IMG/VR virus record: IMGVR_UViG_3300022562_000331
Span: 1-22,330 of that record
From: a virus
Reading direction: 5' to 3' (one strand)
Length of the DNA: 22,330 bases
The translations under genes and the position numbers were made by a program. Below the pieces are notes generated by a model. That model was not told the origin of the DNA and made no database searches. It was given only the letters and a program-made list of their open reading frames with translations. Each line of letters starts with the position of its first letter. The first letter of the stretch is position 1. Of this stretch, positions 1 through 7,596 are shown piece by piece.

Positions 1-2
1 TT

Positions 3-71
3 CGCCCGTATATCATCGCCGTAGCTAGGGATGGTGAGCGGTTCCAGTACGGCTTTAGGGTGGCGCGTTGA
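3..71 (+). CDS. C-terminal end of an upstream gene (partial)
   Basis: An open frame enters from the left edge and ends at TGA 69-71. It encodes 22 residues ending in RFQYGFRVAR. Its stop overlaps the TTG start of the next gene in a TTGA arrangement, the style of translational coupling seen at several other junctions here. The other two plus frames are closed by stops at 22-24 and 26-28. Too little is visible to assign a family or function. Confidence 0.5.
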   Translation, partial: RPYIIAVARDGERFQYGFRVAR

Positions 72-2803
72 CCTACAGCATCGGGCAGGCAATACACCAT
101 CAGGGGCTATCTGGCACTAGTGATTGGCTTACTGGAACAACGGGCACCGCACAGCTTTCGGTTGTTTCTACCCCGCTCATTACTGGTCTTGAATACGACA
201 AAGTTTTGAAACTCGCCAGCAATGCTACGCGCGGCGGTGTTTCTTGGCCGATGTGGAATACCAACGAAATCAATACTCCTGCGCCTTCCTCTACATCCGT
301 TGTCATATTCCACGGCTATTTCCGCTGGACTGACGCTGGCAACTCAGGCGGGACTACCTACAGGTTCCTCAGCTTCAATAACTCCGACACATTTGATGAG
401 GGCGACGTAAACCTTAGCCTTGATACAAGCGGTAACGTGGTCGTTAAAAATGGTTCCGCTACTACGCTTGGAACTATTTCCACTCCGTTTACTAATGATA
501 CGTGGCATAAGATAGATATAGTCTGGGACCGGCACGGTGGCGCGGGCGCTGATAATCTATACATTTATGTCGATGATAGTCAGGTCGCCAGTTATACGTC
601 GCTTACATTGTCGTATTCTGCGGGGCAATGGGCGCACGTAGAGGGGCCTTTTGCGTCTGGTGGCGATATGTTCTTCGCCGCTGCGATTGTGTTCACTGAC
701 GGCACCACTACCGCAGATCGTATCTCTGGCGATTTTGAGATTATCGGCCCGTACATGCTGGATGGTCTTGCCAGCAGTACGCCGGATACGGGCAGCGGGG
801 GAGCCGGTGACGATCTGGATGGAAGCACCTTTTGGAGTTACACCGCGCAATGGCCGTGGAGCGGCACCAACACGGCTGACTATACAGCAACCACGAAGGA
901 CGGCGCGGGGTACTGCGACAGCGGTACTTATGCGGGGCCGAGCGGAGACAGCCGGATAGACGGTGACAGCAACATGATAGGCTACAACTGCCTCATGGTT
1001 GCTACCGAAGGAAATGGTTCTGCTAACACGCATACGTGGGTAGTAGGTAATGACGGGGATACTGACGCAAATAACTGGACTAACTCCGATACGTGGGTAG
1101 TAGGTATCGGAACCAATAGTAGGCGGTGCTTTGCTGGTACGCCTACTAACATGCCGACCAGCACTGAAAACTTTATGATCGGCATGAACCAGAACTCCGC
1201 GCGTGACTGGAAGACAAGCCATTTTTCCGCGTGGGTGCTGCATCTCCCGAGCCAGAACCCGTCTGGGAGCCTGGCGGTTACGGAAGCCGCTGATGCGCTT
1301 GCTGTCAGCGGTGACGTGTTTGTTAAGGGGACGATGGCCGCTACTGAGGCCGCTGATGCGCTGACCGTTAGCGGCGATGTTCTCGTGCAAGGTGACTTTG
1401 CGGTAACCGAAGTCGTCGATACTTTCGCGGGAACCGGCAGCCCCCACTACGAGGGCGACCTCGCGACGACTGAGGCCACCGACACGCTGGCCGTAGCCGG
1501 TACGGTTCTCGTGCAGGGTGATCTCGCGGCCACCGAAGTCGCTGACACCCTGGCCGCCGGCGCATCGCTGATCGTACAGGGCGATCTTGCGGCCACTGAA
1601 GTCGCTGACACGCTGGCAGCCAGCGGCGGTGTCGTTGTGCAAGGCGACTTTGCGGCGACTGAGGCTGCAGATACCCTTGCTGCGAGTGGAACCGTACAGG
1701 ACACCCAGATCACAGGTGATCTCGCGGCGGCTGAGGCTTCTGATACGCTGGCCGCCGATGCCTCCCTGATCGTGCAGGGTGACTTCGCCGCCACCGAGGT
1801 CGCTGATACGCTGGCTGCGACCGGCGCCATTCTCGTGCAGGGCGACCTCGCAGCGACCGAGCCTGTAGACGCGTTCGCCGCCTTCGGTGGTGCGCAAATC
1901 GCGGGCGACCTCGCAGCGACTGAGGTTTCAGACACGTTTGCTGGGACCGGGGCGCCGTCATATCAAGGTGACCTCGCAGCGACCGAGGACCCCGACACGC
2001 TTTCTGCCAGCGCTTCGCTGATCGTACAGGGCGATCTTACGGCTACTGAAGCGGCTGACATACTGGCCGCCGACGCTTCTCTGATCGTACAGGGCGCTCT
2101 TGCCGTCACCGAAGATGGACAGGATTCGTTCTCCGCTTCTGGTGAGGTACAAGACACCGTTACCGGCTCGCTGGCCGTCACCGAGGCCAAGGACGTTGCC
2201 ACCTATTCAGGTGGAGTCCTGATCGAAGGCGCCCTTGCCCGGACCGAAGCCAAGGACACGCTCTCCGCCTCCGGCGACGTCGTCGTGAGCGGTACGCTCG
2301 CGGTGACCGAGGCGACCGACGGCATGGCCGCCGTCGCGAAACTCATCATCAAGGGCAACATCGCCGTCGGGGATCTCGCCGATTCGATGACCGTCGGCGG
2401 CATTGTCATCACGAACGCTGCGCTCGCGGTAACAGAAGCCGGGGATGGACTGTCTGGCTCCGGCGTCATCCCGATCTCGGGCGACGCGCCCATCACCGAG
2501 ACGCCGGACTTCCTCCTTGCTACGGCGATCCTGTTCGGCGACATGGTCGCCACCGAAGCCAAGGACGCCGTGAAGTTCAGCCACCTGAATTTCCAGGTGC
2601 CTACGACCACGACTGGGGCGATCAACGGGAATGCGGTCAACGACCTCGCTGCGATCAACGGGGACCGCTACGGCTCGACGTTCTTCCCTTCCACCGAGGG
2701 CGACGGCAAGGTGCTGTTCATCAAGCCGGCGGCCGACGTGATCTACGTCCCTGCCAAGAAGCTGCCAACCCGCGCTTACCGGGTCGGCGGCTCCCGAACC
2801 TAG
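68..2803 (+). CDS. Large virion surface-type protein: lectin-like N-terminus plus about 21 tandem 21-residue repeats
   Basis: This is a 911-residue protein. The start is TTG at 68. An in-frame stop lies at 56-58, a weak GGGTGG precedes the start, and the first internal Met is residue 62. Residues about 60-220 look like a concanavalin/LamG-type beta-sandwich (GYFRWTD, TWHKIDIVWDRH, LYIYVDDSQVASY). Residues about 260-400 form a second region with a duplicated TWVVG segment. Residues 401 to about 838 are roughly 21 copies of a repeat near DLAATEvaDTLAAsgsliVQG. The C-terminus has beta-type motifs (VLFIKPAADVIYVPAKK). LamG-like domains in phages usually bind glycans; the repeats may form an elongated stalk or a decoration. 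The first about 1.2 kb is clearly AT-richer than the rest, which suggests an acquired module. Function is inferred, not recognised as a named family. Confidence 0.75.
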   Translation: MTYSIGQAIHHQGLSGTSDWLTGTTGTAQLSVVSTPLITGLEYDKVLKLASNATRGGVSWPMWNTNEINTPAPSSTSVVIFHGYFRWTDAGNSGGTTYRFLSFNNSDTFDEGDVNLSLDTSGNVVVKNGSATTLGTISTPFTNDTWHKIDIVWDRHGGAGADNLYIYVDDSQVASYTSLTLSYSAGQWAHVEGPFASGGDMFFAAAIVFTDGTTTADRISGDFEIIGPYMLDGLASSTPDTGSGGAGDDLDGSTFWSYTAQWPWSGTNTADYTATTKDGAGYCDSGTYAGPSGDSRIDGDSNMIGYNCLMVATEGNGSANTHTWVVGNDGDTDANNWTNSDTWVVGIGTNSRRCFAGTPTNMPTSTENFMIGMNQNSARDWKTSHFSAWVLHLPSQNPSGSLAVTEAADALAVSGDVFVKGTMAATEAADALTVSGDVLVQGDFAVTEVVDTFAGTGSPHYEGDLATTEATDTLAVAGTVLVQGDLAATEVADTLAAGASLIVQGDLAATEVADTLAASGGVVVQGDFAATEAADTLAASGTVQDTQITGDLAAAEASDTLAADASLIVQGDFAATEVADTLAATGAILVQGDLAATEPVDAFAAFGGAQIAGDLAATEVSDTFAGTGAPSYQGDLAATEDPDTLSASASLIVQGDLTATEAADILAADASLIVQGALAVTEDGQDSFSASGEVQDTVTGSLAVTEAKDVATYSGGVLIEGALARTEAKDTLSASGDVVVSGTLAVTEATDGMAAVAKLIIKGNIAVGDLADSMTVGGIVITNAALAVTEAGDGLSGSGVIPISGDAPITETPDFLLATAILFGDMVATEAKDAVKFSHLNFQVPTTTTGAINGNAVNDLAAINGDRYGSTFFPSTEGDGKVLFIKPAADVIYVPAKKLPTRAYRVGGSRT
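1032..1106 (+). repeat. 18-bp direct repeat in the lectin-like region
   Basis: ATACGTGGGTAGTAGGTA occurs at 1032-1049 and again at 1089-1106, 57 bp apart (19 codons). It therefore duplicates the peptide TWVVG in frame. It looks like a small in-frame internal duplication in the region before the 21-residue repeats. Confidence 0.8.
1268..2581 (+). repeat. Coding tandem repeat array, about 21 units of roughly 63 bp
   Basis: Within the surface protein, residues 401 to about 838 repeat the pattern [DS]-L-A-[AV]-T-E-x-x-D-[TA]-[LF]-x4-G/S-x3-V-Q-G with a period of mostly 21 residues. A few units are 19 to 24 residues long. Units in the middle of the array are nearly identical in DNA: a stretch starting TCGCTGATCGTACAGGGCGA occurs near 1566 and again near 2015. 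Units after about 2100 are more diverged. The near-identity marks recent unit duplication or recombination. Confidence 0.85.
2199..2214. repeat. Dispersed 16-bp dyad, copy 1 (CCACCT-ATTC-AGGTGG)
   Basis: This is a perfect inverted repeat of 6-bp arms around a 4-bp AT-rich centre. It lies inside the repeat array of the surface protein, where it reads ATYSGG in frame. The same arms with the same spacing occur at 4250, 10021, 14421 and 20382. The coding frame here differs from copies 2, 3 and 5, which argues that DNA or RNA, not peptide, is conserved. Confidence 0.75.
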
Positions 2804-4215
2804 GTCCAGGCCCGCGACGAGAACTTCGGCCGCGCGGGCTGCGCGAGGTTCATCTGCCGGTTGATGATGCGGCTGATCCGCTTCCCGACGTAGTTCGCGT
2901 TGACGCCCAGGCACAGGTACTGGAAGGCGTCGGCCGGGTGCGACCACTCGTTTTTCTCGGGCAGCGGGTTCAGCTCGCCCTGCTGGTTGCGCCGGTAGCG
3001 GTAGCCGTAGAGCATGGCCCGGACCAGCTTCGGGCAGCCCGTGGCGCTGATGCTGACCGCGGGGCTGCGCCCGCGCGACTCGAGGAGCCTGCGCTCCACC
3101 GCCATCACGCGCTCACGGATGTTGTTGGTCGGCGCCGGGATCGCGTCGAGGCCGCACTTCTTGAGCACCTCGAAGGCCGACTCCTCGCTCAGCTGGGACC
3201 GCTGGCTGCCGGCCGGGTCGCCCACGACGAATACCCGGCTCGACCAGCAATGCTCCCGCAGCCACGGGATGAGGTGCAGCTCCAGGAAGCCTTCGAGCCC
3301 GACGTCCTCCGAGACGATCTCCTTGTGGCAAAGGAGCGTCCCCTTCAGATCTTCCTGCCCGATGATCGCCGCGCCGGTTCGGCCGAAGTCGATGCCGATG
3401 AGCACCGGGAGCTGTGTGTTGAAGCGGAACGGCTCGTGGGCGACGTGGTAGCTTCCGTCGAAGGTGCCCCGGAAGACCGTCTGCCCGCTCGGGTCGTCGC
3501 CGAACTGTGCGTGGACGTGGACGTTGATCCAGCCCTGGCTGTGGCCCTGCATCAGGCGCTCGTAGTAGTCCGTCGGCAGGTTCGCCACGTTCTCGGCATC
3601 CTTGTCGAGCCCGCCGGGCTGCCGGAACAGCCTCCAGTCGTCTGGCCGGTTCAGCACCATGTGCTCGTGCCAGTCCGAGCCTTCCGACCACGGGTTCGAC
3701 GCGCACATGATGCCCTGCCACGTCGGCTCGACGCGGGCCTTCATCGGGTATCGCCCGACGCGGCCCATCAGCGCGGCCACGACCTCGTAGCGGATCTCGC
3801 GGCACTCCTCGATGAACCCGCCGGTCAGGTTGAGCGAGAGGAGCTTCCGGGTGTCTTCGGGGCGCTCCAGCGGCAGGAATATCCAGTCGGAATGGACCTT
3901 GGTGCCGTCCGGCAGGTTGATCCGGATCTCCAGCGTCGACGTCGAGACCTTCCAGTGGGCGATCGGCAGGTACTCCTGACAGTCAGCCAGCGTGGTCTCG
4001 CGGAGCTGCTGGGCCGAGTTACGCACGAGGACCATGCGCGTCGGGCGGATGCCCTGCGCGTCTGGTGCTTGCTCGCAACTGCGCCGGAACAGGTCCAGGA
4101 TCGCGCCCATCGACTTGCCCGAACCCAGCGGCCCGATGATCACCTTCATGATCGAGTCGCACAGCATGAAGTCCCGCACCGTCGGGGGCGGCGTGTAGTT
4201 AAGCCCGGGAATCAT
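2800..4215 (-). CDS. terL: Terminase large subunit (packaging ATPase and nuclease)
   Basis: This 471-residue protein drives DNA translocation into the prohead and cuts the concatemer. Walker A is GPLGSGKS (residues 28-35). A Walker B-type strand, LTGGFIEE, with catalytic Glu lies at 130-137, and a motif III/coupling-like ASNP at 172-175. The RNase H-fold nuclease half shows Asp276 in GIDFGRTG, Asp333 in VVGDPAG and Asp429 in HPADAF. The length is typical of compact large terminases. The ATG at 4215 overlaps the small-subunit stop in an ATGA arrangement, with a GGAG about 9 bases upstream. Oddities are that it reads on the minus strand, against the head and tail genes, and that its TAG stop overlaps the TAG of the converging surface-protein gene. 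Confidence 0.95.
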   Translation of the reverse strand: MIPGLNYTPPPTVRDFMLCDSIMKVIIGPLGSGKSMGAILDLFRRSCEQAPDAQGIRPTRMVLVRNSAQQLRETTLADCQEYLPIAHWKVSTSTLEIRINLPDGTKVHSDWIFLPLERPEDTRKLLSLNLTGGFIEECREIRYEVVAALMGRVGRYPMKARVEPTWQGIMCASNPWSEGSDWHEHMVLNRPDDWRLFRQPGGLDKDAENVANLPTDYYERLMQGHSQGWINVHVHAQFGDDPSGQTVFRGTFDGSYHVAHEPFRFNTQLPVLIGIDFGRTGAAIIGQEDLKGTLLCHKEIVSEDVGLEGFLELHLIPWLREHCWSSRVFVVGDPAGSQRSQLSEESAFEVLKKCGLDAIPAPTNNIRERVMAVERRLLESRGRSPAVSISATGCPKLVRAMLYGYRYRRNQQGELNPLPEKNEWSHPADAFQYLCLGVNANYVGKRISRIINRQMNLAQPARPKFSSRAWT

Positions 4216-4733
4216 CCCTCGATCTCCTGCACCTCTTCGGCGTCGAGATCCACCTGATTAGGTGGCGACGATACTGTAAGCGACTGAGGCCCGAGGTTGA
4301 TCGTAAGGGTGAAGCCGGGGCCGGCGGTGCTTGCAGCATCCTGCGGGGCCTTCTCGAACTTCCCGACCTCCTTGAGCGAATTGAAGGCCGCGACGCGGGC
4401 GGTGTCCGGGGCCTTCTCGCTCGTGACGATCCGAAACATGTGAGTGATCGCTTCCTCGACTGCGATCTGGGCCTTCAGCGTCGCCCGGTTCTTCGCGTTG
4501 CCGGGAGCGGCCCACTCCGCGCGGGCGGCGTCCAGCATGTTCCGGAAGGTCTTGCTCTCCAGCAGCCGGAGGACGATCTCCTCGGTGAGCCCATAGGTCT
4601 TCGCGATCTCTTCGTGGGTGTAGAGATCCTGCGCCAGATCGCGGGCCACGAGGGGCGCAATCTCGGAGATGTTGAAGGTGTCTTGGATAGCAGGCTGGAT
4701 TTCGGTCATGGCTGCAGGTATTGTCCAACTCAT
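4212..4733 (-). CDS. terS: Terminase small subunit (DNA recognition)
   Basis: This 173-residue protein lies immediately upstream of the large terminase and is translationally coupled to it. Residues about 35-70 carry a helix-turn-helix-like segment (YTHEEIAKTYGLTEEIV) followed by an acidic/basic helical region (about 65-110). This matches the layout of small terminases, which bind the packaging site and feed DNA to the large subunit. The first Met (4733) is chosen. Met9 at 4709 (MTEIQPAIQD) is a credible alternative, since neither has a strong ribosome site. The C-terminal tail contains PPNQV, encoded by copy 2 of the dispersed dyad. Family identity is inferred from position, length and the helix-turn-helix. 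Confidence 0.82.
   Translation of the reverse strand: MSWTIPAAMTEIQPAIQDTFNISEIAPLVARDLAQDLYTHEEIAKTYGLTEEIVLRLLESKTFRNMLDAARAEWAAPGNAKNRATLKAQIAVEEAITHMFRIVTSEKAPDTARVAAFNSLKEVGKFEKAPQDAASTAGPGFTLTINLGPQSLTVSSPPNQVDLDAEEVQEIEG
4250..4265. repeat. Dispersed 16-bp dyad, copy 2 (CCACCT-GATT-AGGTGG)
   Basis: It lies near the 3' end of the small terminase gene, about 35 bp before the large-subunit start on the minus strand. Its minus-strand reading, CCACCTAATCAGGTGG, is identical over all 16 bases to the plus-strand copy at 20382. No T-run follows on either strand, so it is not an ordinary intrinsic terminator. Confidence 0.75.
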
Positions 4734-4770
4734 GTTTCCCGGCCAGGGCTAAGTTACGCGGAGTCACACG

Positions 4771-6816
4771 ATGGCGCAAGGAGCGGATGGCGGCTTTCTG
4801 AGGGTGGTGACACCGGACGAGCTGACCGCACGCGAGAAGGCCGAATCCGAGCGTATGGCGGAGCGGGCTAAGCAGTCCGAAACGCAGGCTCCAGCCCCCG
4901 GCCTTCGCAACATCATCCAGCAGCGTTGGGCCATCGCCCGCGATCACCGGGCATCCTCGAACCTCGATCAGCGCCTGATGGATGCTCTCCGGGCATTCCA
5001 GGGCAAATACCATCCGTCGATGCTCGCCGAGATTCAGAAGTTCGGCGGGTCGCAGGTCTACGCGCGGGTCACCGCCAACAAGTGCCGTGGCGCCACCGCC
5101 CTCCTCCGCGACATCTACTTTTCCGCCGAGCGGCCGTGGAGCATCGAACCGTCGCCCGATCCCCAGGTTCGCGTCGACGTACTGGCCAAGATCCCCGAGC
5201 TGGTGAGCGCCGAGGTGCAGGCCCTGCGGCAGGCCGGCCAGCCGGTCGATCCCGCGGCCGTCGCCACGCGAATGCAGCAGCTGACTGCGGCGGCCCGCGA
5301 TGCCGCCCTCCGCACAGCCCGCGACGAGGCCCGCAAGGCCACCCGCAAGGTTGACGACTACCTCCGCGAGGGCGGCTTCTATCAGGCGCTCGCCGAGTTC
5401 CTCGTCGACTTGCCGCTGTTCCCCTACGCGGTGATCAAGGGGCCGTTCGTCCGGATGGTCAACGACGTCCACTGGGTCGATGGCAACGCCGTCGAGGAAG
5501 TGCGGCCCCGGATCGTATGGGAGCGGTGCAGCCCCTTCGACATCTACTTCACCCCGGGAGCCTCGAACGCGGGGCAGTCAGACATCATCCAGCGCCTGCG
5601 CTGGACTCGTGCCGACCTCAACGCCCTGCTCGACCTGCCGGGGTGGAACCAGGACGCCGTGCGCGGCGCCCTGACCGACTACGATGCTGGCCTTCGCGAC
5701 TTCCTCGACCCCATCGACTCGCAGCGGGCGCTGGCCGAGGGGCGCGAGGACCCAAACTGGAACCGATCCGGCTTCATCGACGCCATCGAGTTTCACGGCA
5801 TGGTCAAGGGATCGGCCCTGCGCGAGATCGGGTTCGGCCCGGATCAGGGTGTCGCCGACGTCGACCGGGACTACGCGGTCCAGTCCTGGTTCTGCGGCCA
5901 GTACATGCTCAAGACGCAGATCAACCCATCTCCGCGGAAGCGGCATCCCTACTTCATCACCAGCTTCGAGAAGGTTCCCGGCACGCCGGCCGGCAATGCC
6001 CTGCCCGACCTGCTGGAGGATGTGCAGCAGGTTGCCAATGCCTCGCTCCGCGCGCTGAGCAACAATCAGTCGATGGCCTCCGGCCCGCAGTGCGTGATCC
6101 TCGACAACCGCTTCGGCGAGACCAACGACACCGACGAGCTGTACCCGTGGAAGCGGTGGCACATGCAGGACGAGCCCGGCGCCGGGAACATCCCGCCGGT
6201 CCAGTTCTTCCAGCCCGACTCCCACGCCAACGAGCTGCTCACCGTGTATCAGCGCATGACGGAGATCGCCGACGAGATTTCGGCCATTCCGCGCTACCTC
6301 ACCGGCAACGGCGCCCCGGGCGGCGCTGGCCGGACGGCGAGCGGCCTCTCCATGCTGATGGGCAACGCCAACAAGATGCTGCAGCAGGTGGCGTCGAACA
6401 TCGACCTCGACATCATCGCGCCGACGATCAACGCCCTTTACGACCTCCTGCTGCTCACGGCGAGCGAGGAGATGTTCAAGGGCGACGAGCAGATCGTGGT
6501 CAAGGGCGCGTCGATGGTCATGGCCAAGGAGGCCGAGCGTGCCCGCCAGATCGAGTTCCTGCAGGCCACGATGAACCCGATCGACACCCAGATCATCGGA
6601 CTGCCGGGACGGGCCGCCGTGCTGCGCTCCGTCGCCAACGGGATCGGGCTCGAGGGTGAGAAGATCGTGCCCACTGAAGCCGAGCTTGCCAATGCAGGGC
6701 AAAACGCGCAAATTAGCCCGCAAGGAGCGGCTCAGGGGCAGGGCGCGCAGGCCCCCGGACCGGCGGCTATGCCCAACGCGCCGATGAACAACGTCCAGAC
6801 GCGCAACATGAGCTAG
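4771..6816 (+). CDS. Portal protein (head-tail connector)
   Basis: This 681-residue protein should form the dodecameric vertex ring through which DNA is packaged and ejected. Visible family-like features include WERCSPFDIYFTPGA near residues 249-263 and a helix-rich section with GPQCVILDNR about 430-450. The conserved segment SAIPRYLTGNGAPGGAGRTA follows about residues 505-525, then a long amphipathic helix-type C-terminal half. The tail is rich in Gln, Pro and Ala. A GGAG at 4760-4763 precedes the ATG by 7 bases. It is divergent from the small terminase, with only 37 bp between the two starts. It is similar in size to portals of podoviruses that lack a tape measure. Confidence rests on motif recognition and synteny. 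Confidence 0.88.
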   Translation: MAQGADGGFLRVVTPDELTAREKAESERMAERAKQSETQAPAPGLRNIIQQRWAIARDHRASSNLDQRLMDALRAFQGKYHPSMLAEIQKFGGSQVYARVTANKCRGATALLRDIYFSAERPWSIEPSPDPQVRVDVLAKIPELVSAEVQALRQAGQPVDPAAVATRMQQLTAAARDAALRTARDEARKATRKVDDYLREGGFYQALAEFLVDLPLFPYAVIKGPFVRMVNDVHWVDGNAVEEVRPRIVWERCSPFDIYFTPGASNAGQSDIIQRLRWTRADLNALLDLPGWNQDAVRGALTDYDAGLRDFLDPIDSQRALAEGREDPNWNRSGFIDAIEFHGMVKGSALREIGFGPDQGVADVDRDYAVQSWFCGQYMLKTQINPSPRKRHPYFITSFEKVPGTPAGNALPDLLEDVQQVANASLRALSNNQSMASGPQCVILDNRFGETNDTDELYPWKRWHMQDEPGAGNIPPVQFFQPDSHANELLTVYQRMTEIADEISAIPRYLTGNGAPGGAGRTASGLSMLMGNANKMLQQVASNIDLDIIAPTINALYDLLLLTASEEMFKGDEQIVVKGASMVMAKEAERARQIEFLQATMNPIDTQIIGLPGRAAVLRSVANGIGLEGEKIVPTEAELANAGQNAQISPQGAAQGQGAQAPGPAAMPNAPMNNVQTRNMS

Positions 6817-6828
6817 GAGAGGCCCCTG

Positions 6829-7134
6829 ATGGACAAGATGAACTTCACCAAGGACAACAGCAAGGGCTTCCATAGCGCCTCGCTGGAGAAGCCGCCCTAC
6901 GCCCCCGGCAAGGTTGTCACGATGGACCGCGCCGCCGGCCGGTCGATCGGCGGCAGCGGCTTCAAGCTGACCGCGACCGCCAAGGACGGCGATCCGTCGC
7001 CGACCGTGATGGGGCGGAACACCAAGAAGTCGCCGGGCGGCGGCGGCAAGTCGAGCCTCCCGCCCTGCACCGCGACCTACGGCACCAAGGGCGTCAGCTC
7101 GGGCGGCGGGCGCGGCTACGGCACCGGAGAGTGA
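6829..7134 (+). CDS. Small basic Gly/Ser/Lys-rich protein of the head module
   Basis: This is a 101-residue protein of unknown function. It is rich in Gly, Lys and Ser, with low-complexity segments (KSPGGGGKSSLP, SSGGGRGYGTGE). There is no signal peptide, membrane segment or enzyme motif. The ribosome site AGGAG (6815-6819) overlaps the portal stop TAG and sits 9 bases before the ATG. The position between portal and scaffold suggests a minor head or assembly protein, but no family is recognised. Confidence 0.7.
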   Translation: MDKMNFTKDNSKGFHSASLEKPPYAPGKVVTMDRAAGRSIGGSGFKLTATAKDGDPSPTVMGRNTKKSPGGGGKSSLPPCTATYGTKGVSSGGGRGYGTGE

Positions 7135-7135
7135 C

Positions 7136-7393
7136 ATGAAGAAGGTCAAGTTCGGCAACACGTCGATCCCAGGCCCCTGCAAGAAGCCCGGTGGCGCAGA
7201 CAACGTCACCAGTGGCAAGGCCCCCGAGCGGATACGCCAGTCGACCACGCCGGTCGATGCGTCGAAGCCGGGGTCGATGCGCGAGTGGCCCACGACCTCG
7301 CAGACCATGATGGCCCGCAATCGCTGGGGCGCCAAGCGCCCCGATCCGAATGCGATCACCATCGGACCGTTCGGGGCGTTCTTCGGTGGCTGA
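7136..7393 (+). CDS. Small basic hypothetical protein of the head module
   Basis: This 85-residue protein begins MKKVKFGNTSIPG and ends GPFGAFFGG. It is basic, with many Pro, Gly and Thr residues and no domain that can be named. It starts one base after the preceding stop (TGAcATG), with GGAG at 7126-7129 as ribosome site. The next gene's likely GTG start overlaps its 3' end by 8 bases. Expected to be a structural or assembly accessory by context only. Confidence 0.7.
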   Translation: MKKVKFGNTSIPGPCKKPGGADNVTSGKAPERIRQSTTPVDASKPGSMREWPTTSQTMMARNRWGAKRPDPNAITIGPFGAFFGG

Positions 7394-7595
7394 AGCCCGC
7401 CCCCTCATGCCATTGACCGAGGCCATCAGCGGCCTCGGTTCCAACCAGCTGTTCCGCGTGTTCGTGATGCACATGAAGGAGCGGCGGGAGAAGCGGATGA
7501 TGGCCGCCATCAAGTCGGCGGACCCCTCCCAGTCTGAGACCCTGCGTGGCCGAGCGCAGGAAATGATCGACCTGATGGAACTCTTGGAGAAGTAG
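7386..7595 (+). CDS. Small helical hypothetical protein before the scaffold gene
   Basis: This protein of about 69 residues is mostly helical and charged (MHMKERREKRMMAAIK, AQEMIDLMELLEK). The start is chosen as GTG 7386, which overlaps the previous stop (GTGGCTGA). ATG at 7407 is an alternative, and upstream starts would run deep into the preceding gene. The stop is immediately followed by the next ATG. It is unassigned. Its charge and coiled-coil-like end would suit a small assembly or adaptor protein, but that is a guess. Confidence 0.6.
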   Translation: MAEARPLMPLTEAISGLGSNQLFRVFVMHMKERREKRMMAAIKSADPSQSETLRGRAQEMIDLMELLEK

Positions 7596-7596
7596 A

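Noticed and set aside
557-1897. 446-residue antisense open frame opposite the surface-protein repeats, with several smaller ones
   Set aside because: It mirrors the periodic, GC-rich repeat array. It has no ribosome site or recognisable fold and lies opposite a well-supported gene.
1268-2581. Tandem repeats considered as a CRISPR array
   Set aside because: Units are in-frame protein repeats without unique spacers or palindromic direct repeats.
2582-2599. CACCTG-N6-CAGGTG inverted repeat near the end of the surface gene
   Set aside because: It resembles the 16-bp dyad, but arms and spacing differ (6-base gap, outer C not paired). It was not counted as a sixth copy.
2938-4257. 439-residue plus-strand open frame opposite terL
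   Set aside because: terL on the minus strand has Walker A and nuclease motifs; the plus frame has none and is Arg/Val/Asp-rich shadow sequence.
4700-4770. Possible promoters in the gap between terS and portal
   Set aside because: TTGTCC at 4721 has no -10 box at 16-18 bp on the plus strand, and the best minus-strand pair (TTGCGC, TAACTT) matches only half of each consensus.
5578-7362. 594-residue minus-strand open frame under portal and small head genes
   Set aside because: It spans three plus-strand genes with good ribosome sites and has low-complexity Arg/Gly/Leu composition typical of high-GC antisense frames.
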